Shown here: piece after piece, positions 1-12,707 of the stretch
How positions within the stretch are numbered: the stretch's first letter is position 1
Layout of the letters: each line of letters starts with the position of its first letter
Assembly: GCA_000697455.1 (NCBI GenBank)
Contig: JNET01029744.1
Location: forward strand, 1 to 21,812
From: Basidiobolus heterosporus B8920
Taxonomy: Eukaryota; Basidiobolomycota; Basidiobolomycetes; Basidiobolales; Basidiobolaceae
Length of the DNA stretch: 21,812 nt
Direction: 5' to 3'
Notes under the pieces: model-generated
Told to the model about the DNA's origin: nothing
The model's input: the letters and a program-made list of their open reading frames with translations, nothing else
Database searches by the model: none
Translations under genes and position numbers: made by a program

Positions 1-643
1 AGGCCTTGAGCTCTTAAAGACTGCCATCGAGAAGGCTGGATACACTGGTAAGGTCAAGATCGGTATGGATGTTGCCGCCTCCGAATTCTTCAAGGATAAC
101 AAGTACGATTTGGACTTCAAGAACCCTGCCTCTGACAAGAGCAAGTGGCTCTCCGGTGAGGAGTTGGCTAAGCTCTACAGAGAGTTCGCCGAAGAATACG
201 GAATCATCTCCATTGAAGATCCCTTCGACCAAGATGATTGGGAAGCTTGGACCCATCTTACCAACCAAGTTGGTGAGAAATGCCAAATTGTTGGTGATGA
301 TTTGACTGTCACCAACCCCGTTCGTATCCAAACCGCCATTGAAAAGAAGGCTTGCAATGCTCTTCTTCTTAAGGTCAACCAAATTGGATCAGTTACCGAG
401 TCCATTCGCGCCGCCAACCTTGCTCGTCAAGATGGATGGGGTGTTATGGTGTCTCATCGTTCCGGTGAGACTGAAGATACCTTCATCGCCGATCTTGTTG
501 TTGGTCTTCGTACTGGCCAAATCAAGACTGGTGCTCCTTGCCGTTCTGAGCGTCTTGCCAAGTATAACCAGATCCTTCGTATTGAAGAAGAGCTCGGTGA
601 CAAGGCTGTTTATGCTGGTGAGAACTTCCGTCATCCCCTTTAA
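1..643 (+). CDS. Enolase, C-terminal part (5' end outside window)
   Basis: Enolase converts 2-phosphoglycerate to phosphoenolpyruvate in cytosolic glycolysis. The open frame runs in from the left edge (first full codon at position 2) to TAA at 641-643, giving 213 residues, about the last half of a ~437-residue enzyme. Visible motifs: GMDVAASEF (family Mg-binding Asp), [11 protein letters not shown] (Mg-binding Glu), GDDLTVTNP (Mg-binding Asp), the signature [10 protein letters not shown] with the catalytic Lys, and SHRSGETED with the substrate-binding His. The C-terminus ends FRHPL. No intron interrupts this part. AATAAA lies at 676-681, about 33 nt behind the stop. It is convergent with the coiled-coil gene that follows. 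Codon use is strongly biased to C-ending and GGT/GCT codons, as expected for a highly expressed gene. The identification is essentially certain; the start and upstream exons cannot be seen. Confidence 0.97.
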   Translation, partial: GLELLKTAIEKAGYTGKVKIGMDVAASEFFKDNKYDLDFKNPASDKSKWLSGEELAKLYREFAEEYGIISIEDPFDQDDWEAWTHLTNQVGEKCQIVGDDLTVTNPVRIQTAIEKKACNALLLKVNQIGSVTESIRAANLARQDGWGVMVSHRSGETEDTFIADLVVGLRTGQIKTGAPCRSERLAKYNQILRIEEELGDKAVYAGENFRHPL

Positions 644-675
644 GCTTGCTTACTATGTATAATAGATATAACACC

Positions 676-681
676 AATAAA
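676..681 (+). promoter_or_regulatory. Polyadenylation signal of the enolase gene
   Basis: AATAAA 33 nt behind the enolase stop codon, in a T/A-rich stretch. Position and sequence fit a canonical poly(A) signal; the cleavage site is not known. Confidence 0.6.
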
Positions 682-813
682 TGCAACTAGACAAATTAGG
701 AACTAATCATTAAGTTGAGATCCATATTGGGAGAGACACTTTTAGTCACTCTCTTGCTATTTACGACCATCACGATACTCCGTTTTTTGTCGGATATTTC
801 TATGAACCCTACA

Positions 814-843
814 CCCCTCAATTCTATTCCCCTCAACTCTATA
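814..843. repeat. Two-copy 15-nt tandem repeat between convergent genes
   Basis: Two adjacent 15-nt units (814-828 and 829-843), each starting CCCCTCAA and differing at two positions, followed by a further CCCC. They lie in the gap between the enolase and coiled-coil gene 3' ends. No function can be assigned; it reads as a small local duplication in 3' flanking DNA. Confidence 0.6.
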
Positions 844-932
844 CCCCAGTAATACAGACAAATCATGATTTATGGGAAGGTTATTATTAATACATATTGG
901 GTCATATATAACATTATTGGTGCAGTCCGTGT

Positions 933-2586
933 TCAAAACATATTGCCATTAGGGCCTCGACACAAAGCAATTACAACAGCAGTGAGTAGCAGAAATAGAA
1001 ACCGGCACCATCTCCACATGTAACTTATTGTTCCTTTGACTGAATCGATCGCCCAACCAAACCATCCAGCTGGCTTCTCCTCTGAACAATCATCTTCATG
1101 GGTTTCCGAGTCGTACGTGATATCAGCGGAGTTGCTAGGTTCAAGACTACTTTTCTCTTCGTACTTAAACATATCACGAAGATAACTAGCACTGATGTTG
1201 GAATGGTTAGGTGAAGTAATAGAATGGAGACTCGCCGGTGAATTGAAATTGCTACTGGCCACCGAAAAAACACTCACTCCTCTGGGTGTAGAGGAGATCA
1301 TCCCACTTACAGAATTGGGAGATTTGATACTTCCTACAGGTGTACGTCCAGTAACATTACGATACCACTCCGATTCAAGCTCGCTCAATAGTGTGCGACG
1401 CTTACGCATTGATGTTTGTGAAGTCCCAGATGGCGAGTTACAGGCACTGTAAGCAGTCCCAAAGAGTGCAGAGCTAAGGTCCATTTTGGGCGAGGTTAGA
1501 CTGGCTTGAAAATTGAAGGTGCCTGGCACAGAGCGTGGTGAGTGTTGGCTAAATATACCCTGGATCCAGGATCTTTGCTCTTCCACAGACTGAGATAATT
1601 CAGCAACGTGCATAGATTGACGTTCAAACGCAACTTGAAGCTCATTGTATTCACTGTGAGTTTCTTCTAATTCCTCTATATGAAACTGAGCTTCCTCTAA
1701 GCCTTTAAGAACACTGCTCAAGCGCTCCTCCAGATCAGCTTTTTGGGATTCCAAGGAAGTCTTTAACTCCTCCAGTTGGCTAACTTTATGGATCAACTGA
1801 TCAATGAATTGCTCATTGCTAGCATTATGTTGGTGTATATGATTTTCAATTCGTTTCCTTTGTTGAAGTTGATGATTTTTTTCCTTCAGTTGAGTAACTG
1901 TTTGATTTGCCATGTCAAGTTCCGTACGAAGACCACGTATGTCTGCTTCCAAGCTTCGGATTTTGCGTTCGTTTTGCTTCCTATACTGTATGTTCTCTTG
2001 TATGGCAGAATCCAAATGATTTTGTAAATCTGCATTGACCGTTTCTAATTCGGTTACACTTTCTTCTTCGAACCGTATACTCTTTCGACGGGGTAACGGT
2101 CGAATTGGATGGATCGTATTGACTGGGGTATTCTGCAGCTCAGCCTGGTCAACAATTTCTATGTGTTCCGAGTCCTCTGGCTCAGCTACAAAGAATCCGT
2201 GTTCACTCAAGTAATTCAGAATTTCGTCATACTTGGTCTTTAACATATCATTTTCTTCCAAAACTTTGTTACGAAGCTTTGCAGCAAAAGTGATTTCTAT
2301 TGAAAGTTTAAAAGTTGAGTCGTACTGCGACTTCGATATTTAGGAGACGGTGTGGTAAAAATGATATACCTTTATCTTTTTCCGTGATGATACCGTAAGC
2401 CTCACGAAGTAAACGTTGAACTTCAGACCTGGTAAATCTGCTTAGAGTGGCACGTGCATTTTTGGTTGTGGGAGAAGTGGTGGTTGAGTTCACAGCGGAA
2501 TTGTCAGCACTCTCAACCGGGAGCGCTAACAAAGCGTCAACAGATTGTGTTGGGGTGGAAGTGGAGAGAGGAGACTGTTCGAGCAT
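933..2586 (-). CDS. Coiled-coil protein with C-terminal membrane anchor; possible motor or organelle adaptor
   Basis: Two exons: 2586-2370 and 2296-933, joined across a 73-nt intron (GTATAT...TAG, phase 1); 526 residues. Residues 1-45 are Ser/Thr/Pro-rich. Residues 50-95 are helical and carry EITFAAKLRNKVLEEN at the exon join. Residues ~152-316 form a long heptad-rich coiled coil. Residues ~325-430 are rich in SP and TP sites, with a conserved-looking RRTLLSELESEWY block at 373-384. The end is one hydrophobic segment (~505-518) after a Trp/Arg-rich stretch, leaving only eight residues (RGPNGNMF) beyond it: a tail-anchored layout with most of the protein in the cytosol. The AA-containing helix resembles the CC1 box of BICD/HAP1/TRAK dynein adaptors but lacks its usual Gly, so that link is tentative. 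A KASH-like nuclear envelope protein is an alternative. ATG at 2586 is the first in frame. It is divergent from the LeuRS gene. Confidence 0.8.
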
Positions 2587-3369
2587 ATTTGAAGAACAGT
2601 AATGTTTAAAATAGTATTATTATAGGTTATTAGCCATGTCAAGTCGGAGTGCTTTAGGTAAAGGATGCGTTAAGAGATTTAGTGAGTTATGACGGAAAGT
2701 GTGCACGGCTCAACTGTATATAAGTTTTGCGTTTGAGTTTGGAACAAAAAGAGGAATATCTGGTTTAGGGAGGAAAGAGAGAGAAATATTAGCGTCAGAA
2801 TGAGCGTAAAGGAGGCACCAACTCATCATACGAAACACAGATGATGCCCAATAGCCAAATAAGCTTTGATGGGGTTTCTTTGCATACGTTGAATGGCATA
2901 TGCAGTCCCAACGCATGTTTTATCAGGATCAAGGTGGAATTATAAATAGCGGTAAACAAGATGAGGATACAATAAACTACATTACATATATACGGCTTAT
3001 ATATAGTGGGTTAGTAGAAGTGATGTGCGCATCAGTTACACCCAAGAATTAATATAACGAATGGTTGAACTCTGTGGCTGAGTTAGCATGTGCTTACGAG
3101 CGTGTGTAGCTAGGTGCGCTATTTTGAAACAAAGTCTCCATTCCAGGTATCAGCAGACCTATAGAATGTTAGGATGTTATAACCCTAACTCTAAGGCTAT
3201 TATCACCGCTATTATCTGTATCCTAAATTCATAACATTCATAGAGCATTGATTCAATGCGATAACTGAATTGTAAATGATTGAATAAATTCAGTTCGAAA
3301 TTTCCACAAATAATCACTTAAAAAATTTCACTTTAATCGAGTCCATGGTGATAGAATCCTGCCATTAAC
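2587..3369. promoter_or_regulatory. Divergent intergenic region between coiled-coil and LeuRS genes
   Basis: A 783-bp AT-rich region holding the promoters of both flanking genes. It contains a TATATA stretch at about 2716-2722, a degenerate telomere-like run (AACCCTAACTCTAA) at 3181-3194, and a perfect 9-bp inverted repeat at 3263-3295. Open frames here are short, have skewed composition and resemble no family, so I see no gene. Confidence 0.5.
3263..3295. repeat. Perfect 9-bp inverted repeat upstream of LeuRS
   Basis: AACTGAATT (3263-3271) and AATTCAGTT (3287-3295) are exact inverse complements separated by 15 nt. They lie about 75 nt ahead of the LeuRS start codon, so they could be a hairpin in the 5' leader or a dyad protein site. 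The stem is AT-rich and chance is possible. Confidence 0.5.
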
Positions 3370-7234
<3,865 letters not shown>

Positions 7235-7260
7235 TCAACTCAGGTCCTAGCATTCATTCA

Positions 7261-7266
7261 AATAAA
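7261..7266 (+). promoter_or_regulatory. Polyadenylation signal of the LeuRS gene
   Basis: AATAAA 26 nt behind the LeuRS TGA, inside the 175-bp gap between this gene and the convergent gene that ends at 7410. Confidence 0.55.
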
Positions 7267-7409
7267 ATAGCATCTAGCATTTCAAGCACAAGTACGACCA
7301 GCAGAGCGGTGTTTACTGACGCATTGAATTGAATGGATTTCCGAGTGGGGAACGTTCAGAGAAAGAGGTGTTCGATCAATGTATGGTTGTGATGCGGGTG
7401 AATGGAATG

Positions 7410-8665
7410 CTACAAGCTGGGAACTATGTCGCCGTATGCGTCATGCAATAGTTCAGATATCTCCACATCAGATAGACCTGCCAGTTTGGCCATGTCTCTA
7501 CTGGTTCGTAACAACTGGGATATCAAAGGTTTCCACTGGGATTGCTGGGTCTGTAAGTTATTTAGATTTCCCATCGCGAATGTCAGCATCGTAGTAAGGT
7601 CCAGTCGGGATGCCATCTCAGAGTGGGCCCGGTTTGGTGGATTCAATGGCGCTTGTGGAGATGAATATTGGGTCAGGGTGTCTGGAAGATTACTTGATGG
7701 TAGTACAGGTGAAACAAATTGAGGTGGTGAAAACGCTTCATCCTCACCCTCACCCGCTTCCTCATCTTTATCTTTGTAATTGGCATCGTCTCTTGATTCT
7801 ACAGGAGTGGGTGCGGATATTTGAATGAATTCCTCCTCTTTTTCTTGCACGGATGCAGTTTGGCTCTCGCTATTCCGTAACTCTTCCTTTTCAATGCTGT
7901 CGAGTTCTTTCAGAAAATCGTCAGACACCTCCAGCTCTACGAATGTTTTGTCTTCATCCTGATCCAAACTCTTAAAAGGCACAGAGTCCGCTTCGGTCTG
8001 GTCCAAAGCTGAGTTGATTTGATCGTATTGTGACCAATAGTCAGATTCATCATTCTGGTCGGTTTGTTTACTTTGTTCTTGCTCTGAATCATTTGACGTT
8101 TCTCCGTACTGGGCCCAATAATCGGCTTCTTCATCCTCCAACACCTGAGTTTGTTCTGTATTCTAGATTTGGATTTTGAGAATGTTAGAGTCGAGTTAAG
8201 TTAGTCACCAACTAAAGTCACCTTGTTAAGAAATTCTTCCTCAGCCTCTTCTATTGAAGTCTTCCATACTAGCTTATCTGAAGAATTTAAACCTCTACAC
8301 AAATCAAAGTACATCCAACCTTCTTCCAACCTAAGGACAATCCCAAGGTCCTCTTTATCCTCTTTGTTCTTTTTTTGAATCTCCACAAACGCTCTCAAAT
8401 CGTTAGGGTCAAACCGTTTATATCTAACAGGCACCGAATAATCCAGTTCATTCTTGTATTTATCTAATTCTTTGGACTGTATCCCATGACCCCATTGAAA
8501 TAGTTGAAATTCTTGTTCCGTAGAAAACTCCGGTTCAGTTAGTAATTGTACCCGTTGAAATACTTCATCACTCGACATCCCCAAGAGCTCTGTAAACCGT
8601 GAGCCAAGAAGCAACTTTAAGGAAGTGTTTGCAATAGAGCGAACAACATCATCCATTTCAGACAT
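7410..8665 (-). CDS. Acidic conserved-looking fungal protein with DYW(A/S)QY motifs, function unknown
   Basis: Two exons, 8665-8222 and 8162-7410, with a 59-nt intron (GTGACT...TAG, phase 0); 398 residues. The N-terminal ~148 residues look folded: helices (SLKLLLGSRFTELLGM) lead to a mixed segment with VPVRYKRFDPNDLRAFVEI, an EDLGIVLRLEEGWMYFDL strand region and a short helix EEAEEEFLNK. The middle (about 150-320) is acidic and low in complexity, with DYWAQY at 162-167 and DYWSQY at 189-194. The last ~70 residues are helical (LISQLLRTSRDMAKLAGLSDVEISELLHDAY). I recall uncharacterised ascomycete proteins with a similar order of parts (a GW...-type N-terminal domain, DYWAQY, C-terminal helices), but could not check this. 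No catalytic motif, signal peptide or membrane segment is seen. An intrinsically disordered linker between two small domains suggests a scaffold, which is inference. It is divergent from RPS3; CCTAACCC lies a few bases ahead of the ATG. Confidence 0.8.
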
Positions 8666-9045
8666 GGCAAAGGGTTAGGTTGAACGGAGAGAAGTGAAAA
8701 GGGAGTTAGATTAGAAAGCAAATACTGTATGCATCACTTTACCTTTCTAATTTGAGTTCAATCATTTAATTCAGATTGAAATCACCACGATCGACACCGC
8801 CTTGATGCAAATGTAAGGCATCAATTCAATCACATCGTTGTCGGGTCGTTCTCATTAGAGTTTACTAAGCAAAAGACAAACCCCCTTAATCACGTGACTG
8901 GATGAGGAGGGCTCGCCAATCACAATCAGAAATACCCCTACAGTCTGGTGATTTCATGATCAAAAAGACACATATGTAGTAGTAGGATTAGTCGAGTATA
9001 ATTGTGAAAAAATTGCGTTAGGTGTAGTCCTTCTTTACATCGAAC
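8666..9045. promoter_or_regulatory. Divergent promoter region, acidic protein gene / RPS3
   Basis: A 380-bp gap that must hold both promoters. It contains GGGTTAGG near 8673 (a telobox-like core, close to the minus-strand ATG), a 7-bp inverted repeat at 8802-8824 (TTGATGC / GCATCAA, 9-nt loop), and TCACGTGA centred on 8891-8896. No further gene is seen. Confidence 0.5.
8890..8897. promoter_or_regulatory. TCACGTGA element upstream of RPS3
   Basis: Palindromic CACGTG core at 8891-8896 within TCACGTGA, about 150 nt ahead of the RPS3 ATG. The same heptamer lies at a similar distance ahead of RPL32 and RPS16. CACGTG is the known site of bHLH factors such as Cbf1, which takes part in ribosomal protein gene control in Candida albicans. 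The factor in this organism is not known. Confidence 0.55.
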
Positions 9046-10092
9046 ATGGCTGCTCAGATCTCTAAGAAGAGAAAGGTAATTCATCTTTACACATTTCAAT
9101 CAATCCATATCCCAATCCATCACGCAGTGGGCTAGGTCGTCCATGGGTAACAACGCGCAGATGGATGGTTTCGCTAGTAGTTGATGGATGAAGTTTTGGA
9201 AGGGTGGGCGCGCGTATAAGGATGATACTACAATCTTTCTGACACCTCTTGTTTGAATGCCTGCCTTCAGGAATGTGGCATAATGCACGCACCTTAGTTT
9301 TAGTACTGAAGCACCGCGCCTACTCTATTTCAACCATAATCCATTTTTTTAACCAAATGACTAATTCTCGAATTCTTTGCTTAGTTCGTCGCTGATGGCG
9401 TTTTCTATGCCGAACTCAACGAGTTCTTCACTCGTGAACTCGCCGAAGAGGGTTACTCTGGTGTTGAAGTACGTGTTACTCCTGCCCGTACCGAAATCAT
9501 CATCCGTGCCACTCGCACCCAAGATGTTCTTGGTGAGAAGGGTCGTCGTATTCGCGAATTAACCTCCGTTGTACAAAAACGTTTCAACTTCCCCGAAAAC
9601 ACCGTTGAACTTTACGCCGAGCGTGTTGCCAACCGTGGTCTTTGCGCTATTGCTCAATGCGAATCCGTACGTTACAAGTTGCTCGCCGGTCTTGCCGTTC
9701 GTCGTGCTGCCTACTCTGTTCTCCGTTTCGCTATGGAATCCGGTGCTAAGGGTTGTGAAGTTGTCATCTCCGGAAAGCTTCGTGCTGCCCGTGCCAAGGC
9801 TATGAAATTCGCTGACGGTTTCATGATTCACTCTGGTCAACCTGTTCGTGACTACATCGACACTGCTGTTCGTCACGTTCTCCTTCGTCAAGGTGTTCTT
9901 GGTATCAAGGTCAAGATCATGTTGGACTGGGATCCTTCAGGTAAGATCGGACCCAAGAACCCTCTTCCTGATATGATCACCGTCATGGAGCCCAAGGAGG
10001 AGGCAGTTATCACTGAACCCATCTCCGAGGATTTCCAGAAGAAGGTTGAGGCTCCTGTTGCCGAGGAATCTGCTGAACCTGTCGAAGCCTAA
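9046..10092 (+). CDS. RPS3: 40S ribosomal protein S3 (uS3)
   Basis: Component of the small ribosomal subunit at the mRNA entry channel. Two exons: 9046-9075 ([10 protein letters not shown]) and 9385-10092; 245 residues. The 309-nt phase-0 intron (GTAATT...TTAG) is far longer than any other intron modelled here. The KH type-2 region runs through [18 protein letters not shown] with the expected GEKG loop, followed by [12 protein letters not shown] and the conserved C-terminal domain [40 protein letters not shown] and [12 protein letters not shown]. The tail is acidic and Ala/Pro-rich, as in other eukaryotic uS3. Codon use is highly biased. TCACGTGA lies about 150 nt upstream of the ATG. It is the first of four ribosomal protein genes in a row and points the same way as RPL32. 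Confidence 0.98.
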
Positions 10093-10165
10093 ACAAAGTC
10101 ACGTCTTGTAACTACCACTCATTACCAGAGACTCCCTTTTCGTGAATTTCGATGGTCATTTAGAT

Positions 10166-10171
10166 AATAAA
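10166..10171 (+). promoter_or_regulatory. Polyadenylation signal of RPS3
   Basis: AATAAA 73 nt behind the RPS3 stop codon, in a T-rich 3' context. Confidence 0.5.
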
Positions 10172-10421
10172 GTATCTTCTGCTTTACTCCTAAATCACAA
10201 GATTGTTTATTGTGTTTTAATACCACTAGTGTTAGCTGCTATAGTGAATAACCAAACTGTAATCACCCAAGGCTGCTCCGATCCACTGGGATATGTTGTT
10301 TGTTAGATATTCACTCAAATCCCCTGTTTCTGTTGATTGAACACTAGCTATGTACGTTGTGTGTATAGCAGATGCTTTGTTTAGCTAACATTTCATCAAG
10401 TTGAAATTTCTTTCCTCCGTA

Positions 10422-10429
10422 TCACGTGA
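10422..10429. promoter_or_regulatory. TCACGTGA element upstream of RPL32
   Basis: CACGTG core at 10423-10428 within TCACGTGA, about 100 nt ahead of the probable first splice donor and 182-187 nt ahead of the ATG. Second of three such elements ahead of ribosomal protein genes here. Confidence 0.55.
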
Positions 10430-10609
10430 TGGACCATGATCAATCCTTCCGGGAATCTCAATAAAAGTTACGGAAAAAAGAAAAGTTCCCTCTTTCTCTT
10501 CCGGAAATCCATCTGACTTAGTGAGCAAGGTACGAATTCATACATCCATCATAAAAGGTTATCTCTACTACGTCTACAGTTGTCACTTACACATCCAATT
10601 TCATTTAGA

Positions 10610-11008
10610 ATGGTCTCCTCTACTAACAAGGTCGCTATTGTCAAGAAGCGCACCAAGCCCTTCAAGCGTCATCAATCTGACCGCTACAAGACCGTCAAGG
10701 AGTCTTGGAGAAAGCCCAAGGGTATTGATAACCGTGTCCGTCGTAGATTCAAGGGACAAATTCCCATGCCCAAGATTGGTTATGGATCTAACAGCAAGAC
10801 CCGCAACTTGATGCCCAATGGCTTCAAGAAGTTCGTTGTCTCCAACGTTCAGGAATTGGAGGTATTGTTGATGCAAAACCGTACCTATGCTGCCGAGATC
10901 GCTCACAACGTCAGCTCCAAGAACCGTATTGCCATTGTTGAACGTGCCCAACAATTGAATGTTAAGGTTACCAACGCTAACGCTCGTCTCCGTACTCAAG
11001 AGAACTAA
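10610..11008 (+). CDS. RPL32: 60S ribosomal protein L32 (eL32)
   Basis: Large-subunit ribosomal protein; 132 residues in a single coding exon. The start ATG at 10610 follows a probable intron acceptor by one base, and earlier in-frame codons fall inside that intron. Family features: [57 protein letters not shown] and the C-terminal [27 protein letters not shown], all at the expected positions and length (~130 residues). Strong codon bias marks high expression. AATAAA lies at 11024-11029. It is convergent with RPL13 across a 318-bp gap (11009-11326) in which I see only 3' flanking sequence. Confidence 0.97.
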   Translation: MVSSTNKVAIVKKRTKPFKRHQSDRYKTVKESWRKPKGIDNRVRRRFKGQIPMPKIGYGSNSKTRNLMPNGFKKFVVSNVQELEVLLMQNRTYAAEIAHNVSSKNRIAIVERAQQLNVKVTNANARLRTQEN

Positions 11009-11023
11009 GTACTTATTACATCC

Positions 11024-11029
11024 AATAAA
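11024..11029 (+). promoter_or_regulatory. Polyadenylation signal of RPL32
   Basis: AATAAA 16 nt behind the RPL32 stop codon. The rest of the gap to 11326 is AT-rich convergent 3' flank with no recognisable gene. Confidence 0.5.
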
Positions 11030-11326
11030 TTCCCTTTTTCCTGTCGTTAATTATACGCAATCTGTTTGTTCAATTCGTCTCAGTAAACATGATTATTTGT
11101 CACGATGTTTAAATGTGTTCGAAACATGGCATTTATCGAACAGTAATAGAAATATGATCATTATGATTTGAATCACGTACATCATACATTTACTAGGGAC
11201 ACAAGCATCGTTCTTTTCCCATATTACGGACAAGTCAAATATTTACAATAGGACAAAGTCAGATATAAGGTTGCATATTTATTAATGTATATTGCTGGAA
11301 GTATCAAAACCGAGTAATGTTTGCAT

Positions 11327-12033
11327 TTACTTCTTGACCTTTTGAGCTTCTTCTTCAGCCTTGAGCTTGGCACGCTTCTCACGGATACCACGGTAACGTT
11401 GTTCGGAACGAACGTTACGAAGAGTAGCGTAAGCGCTGGTGCTCTTCTCTTCTTCGGTAACCTTACGAGCCTTCTCCTTGGAGTAGACTTGAGTGACGGG
11501 CATGACAGATCCAGAAAGTTGCTTGGCTTCAGCGAGTTCAGCAGCTTCGCTGTCACCCTTCTTGGGCTTACCAGCCTTCTTAGGGAAGACAATGAGCTTA
11601 GCCTTGTAAGCCTTGAGACGTTGGACGTTCAAGTTCAAAGATTCTTCGGACTTGTTACGACGACGGTGATCGACGGAAATACCGATGGTGAGGGCTTCCT
11701 TACGTCTGATACCAGCTTCCTAATAGCCGAAATTGAAAAACTGATTATTACCTAGAAGAGGAAAGCAATTGGGGTGTTTGTTGATTGACATACCTTAAGT
11801 TCCTCCAAGGTGAAACCCTTACCGGCTCTCAACTTGGTGTTGTACTTAACAGTAGGGCATCTGACGGCTGGTCGGAGAAGACCGTCAACAGGACGAGGAG
11901 CAATACGAGCAGCCTTTTGAACGCGATTAAGTCTTCTGCGCTTCTTACGACCAGCTTGATCAAACCAAGTCTTGACACGTAATTGCCAATCCTTGCGGAA
12001 ATGGTTGTTGGGCAACTGATTGTTGTGCTTCAT
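11327..12033 (-). CDS. RPL13: 60S ribosomal protein L13 (eL13)
   Basis: Large-subunit ribosomal protein. Two exons, 12033-11794 and 11719-11327, with a 74-nt intron (GTATGT...TTAG, phase 0); 210 residues, the usual length. The join reads [22 protein letters not shown], matching the family. Other landmarks: [73 protein letters not shown] and the Lys-rich C-terminus. A CTAG|GTAATA site inside the intron could act as an alternative acceptor but breaks the frame. TATATAG|AAG ahead of the ATG looks like an acceptor, so a 5'-leader intron is possible; its donor is not clear. Upstream are three tandem CCCTAA units rather than the CACGTG seen at the other three ribosomal protein genes. Confidence 0.97.
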
Positions 12034-12249
12034 CTTCTATATAAACAAGGTTAAGGAATCACTGAGAATGTTGACGTTGGTCAATCGATGGATGTAATCA
12101 ATTCAAAGGATACGGTTTGTTAGAGCAACAAGAACCTGAGGGAAAGAGAAAGAGAATTTGCAAATGACCAAAATAATTTATAAGAGAAAATAAGAAATTG
12201 ATCTTTTTGGTGAACAAGAATTCTTTTCGCTTTTAATTCATTTTGCTCA

Positions 12250-12354
12250 GATGTTTATAATTAAGTAAAATATTTCATATGGCTGACCATAACCATAGCC
12301 CTAACCCTAACCCTAAGATTTACTTGGGTCAAGATGCTTATAGTTAAGTAAAAT
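12250..12354. repeat. 22-nt direct repeat flanking the CCCTAA tandem
   Basis: 12250-12271 and 12333-12354 match at 20 of 22 positions (both begin GATG and end TTAAGTAAAAT), 83 nt apart. The telomere-type tandem lies between them. The arrangement could come from a local duplication or from end-joining that captured a telomeric repeat; it could also be a repeated promoter module. Confidence 0.65.
12299..12316 (-). promoter_or_regulatory. Telomere-type tandem / telobox upstream of RPL13
   Basis: Three perfect CCCTAA units (TTAGGG on the RPL13 strand), preceded by two degenerate ones, 266-283 nt ahead of the RPL13 ATG. TTAGGGTT is the known site of Tbf1-type Myb factors, which control ribosomal protein genes in several fungi. 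It could equally be an interstitial telomeric scar. Confidence 0.6.
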
Positions 12355-12707
12355 CTCTCCTTTCTCAAGGTGTTCTGATGCCATTTAAACCTAATTTTAA
12401 CATTTGTGACAGATAATGTCCGGCCATTCATACCCGGACTGTACCCTATACATTACGTTCAATCCATGTGCCCGGGCATAATCCTTCCCTACCTCACTTG
12501 AGGTGCCATACAGACCACTTACACATACTTGTGCTCATGCTCTACGAATGATGCTCGTATATTTAACCCACTACACACTTTTGCTCACACCCAGCCAAAA
12601 TTACTATTTCATTCCTATAGGTTTTATCTTAAATGACAAGTTTATTGTATTTCCAGTAAAATCTCGATGTTGTGAAAGAGACAAATATACCGAAAAACCA
12701 AAATAGT

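Larger units (their letters stand above)
10093..10609. promoter_or_regulatory. RPS3 3' region and RPL32 promoter with a likely 5'-leader intron
   Basis: A 517-bp gap between two same-strand genes. TCACGTGA has its core at 10423-10428. Around 10440-10520 is a purine/pyrimidine-rich leader. A good splice pair, AAG|GTACGA at 10530 and CATTTAG at 10602-10608, would remove a 79-nt intron ending one base before the RPL32 ATG. An 8-bp inverted pair (AGTGAATA near 10242, TATTCACT near 10307) has a long loop and no clear role. No other gene is seen. Confidence 0.55.
12034..12707. promoter_or_regulatory. RPL13 promoter and RPS16 3' flank
   Basis: A 674-bp gap between two minus-strand genes. Its main features are the CCCTAA tandem at 12299-12316 and a 22-nt direct repeat on both sides of it. 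The part from 12400 to 12700 is unremarkable; the short plus-strand frame there resembles nothing. Confidence 0.5.

Noticed and set aside
2710-2916. 68-codon minus-strand open frame in the LeuRS upstream region
   Set aside because: No family resemblance, no start or splice context, and it lies in a promoter region.
3073-3130. tRNA-like A-box (TGGCTGAGTTAGC) upstream of LeuRS
   Set aside because: No matching B box (GGTTCGAxTCC) at a suitable distance and no cloverleaf can be drawn.
7495-7600. Possible extra intron near the 3' end of the acidic protein gene
   Set aside because: CAG acceptor-like sites exist, but no usable GT donor precedes them and the frame is open throughout.
11321-11755. 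144-codon plus-strand open frame opposite RPL13 (and similar long frames opposite RPS3, RPL32, RPS16 and enolase)
   Set aside because: These mirror highly biased codons of real genes on the other strand; their Leu/Ser/Thr-rich translations are typical shadows.
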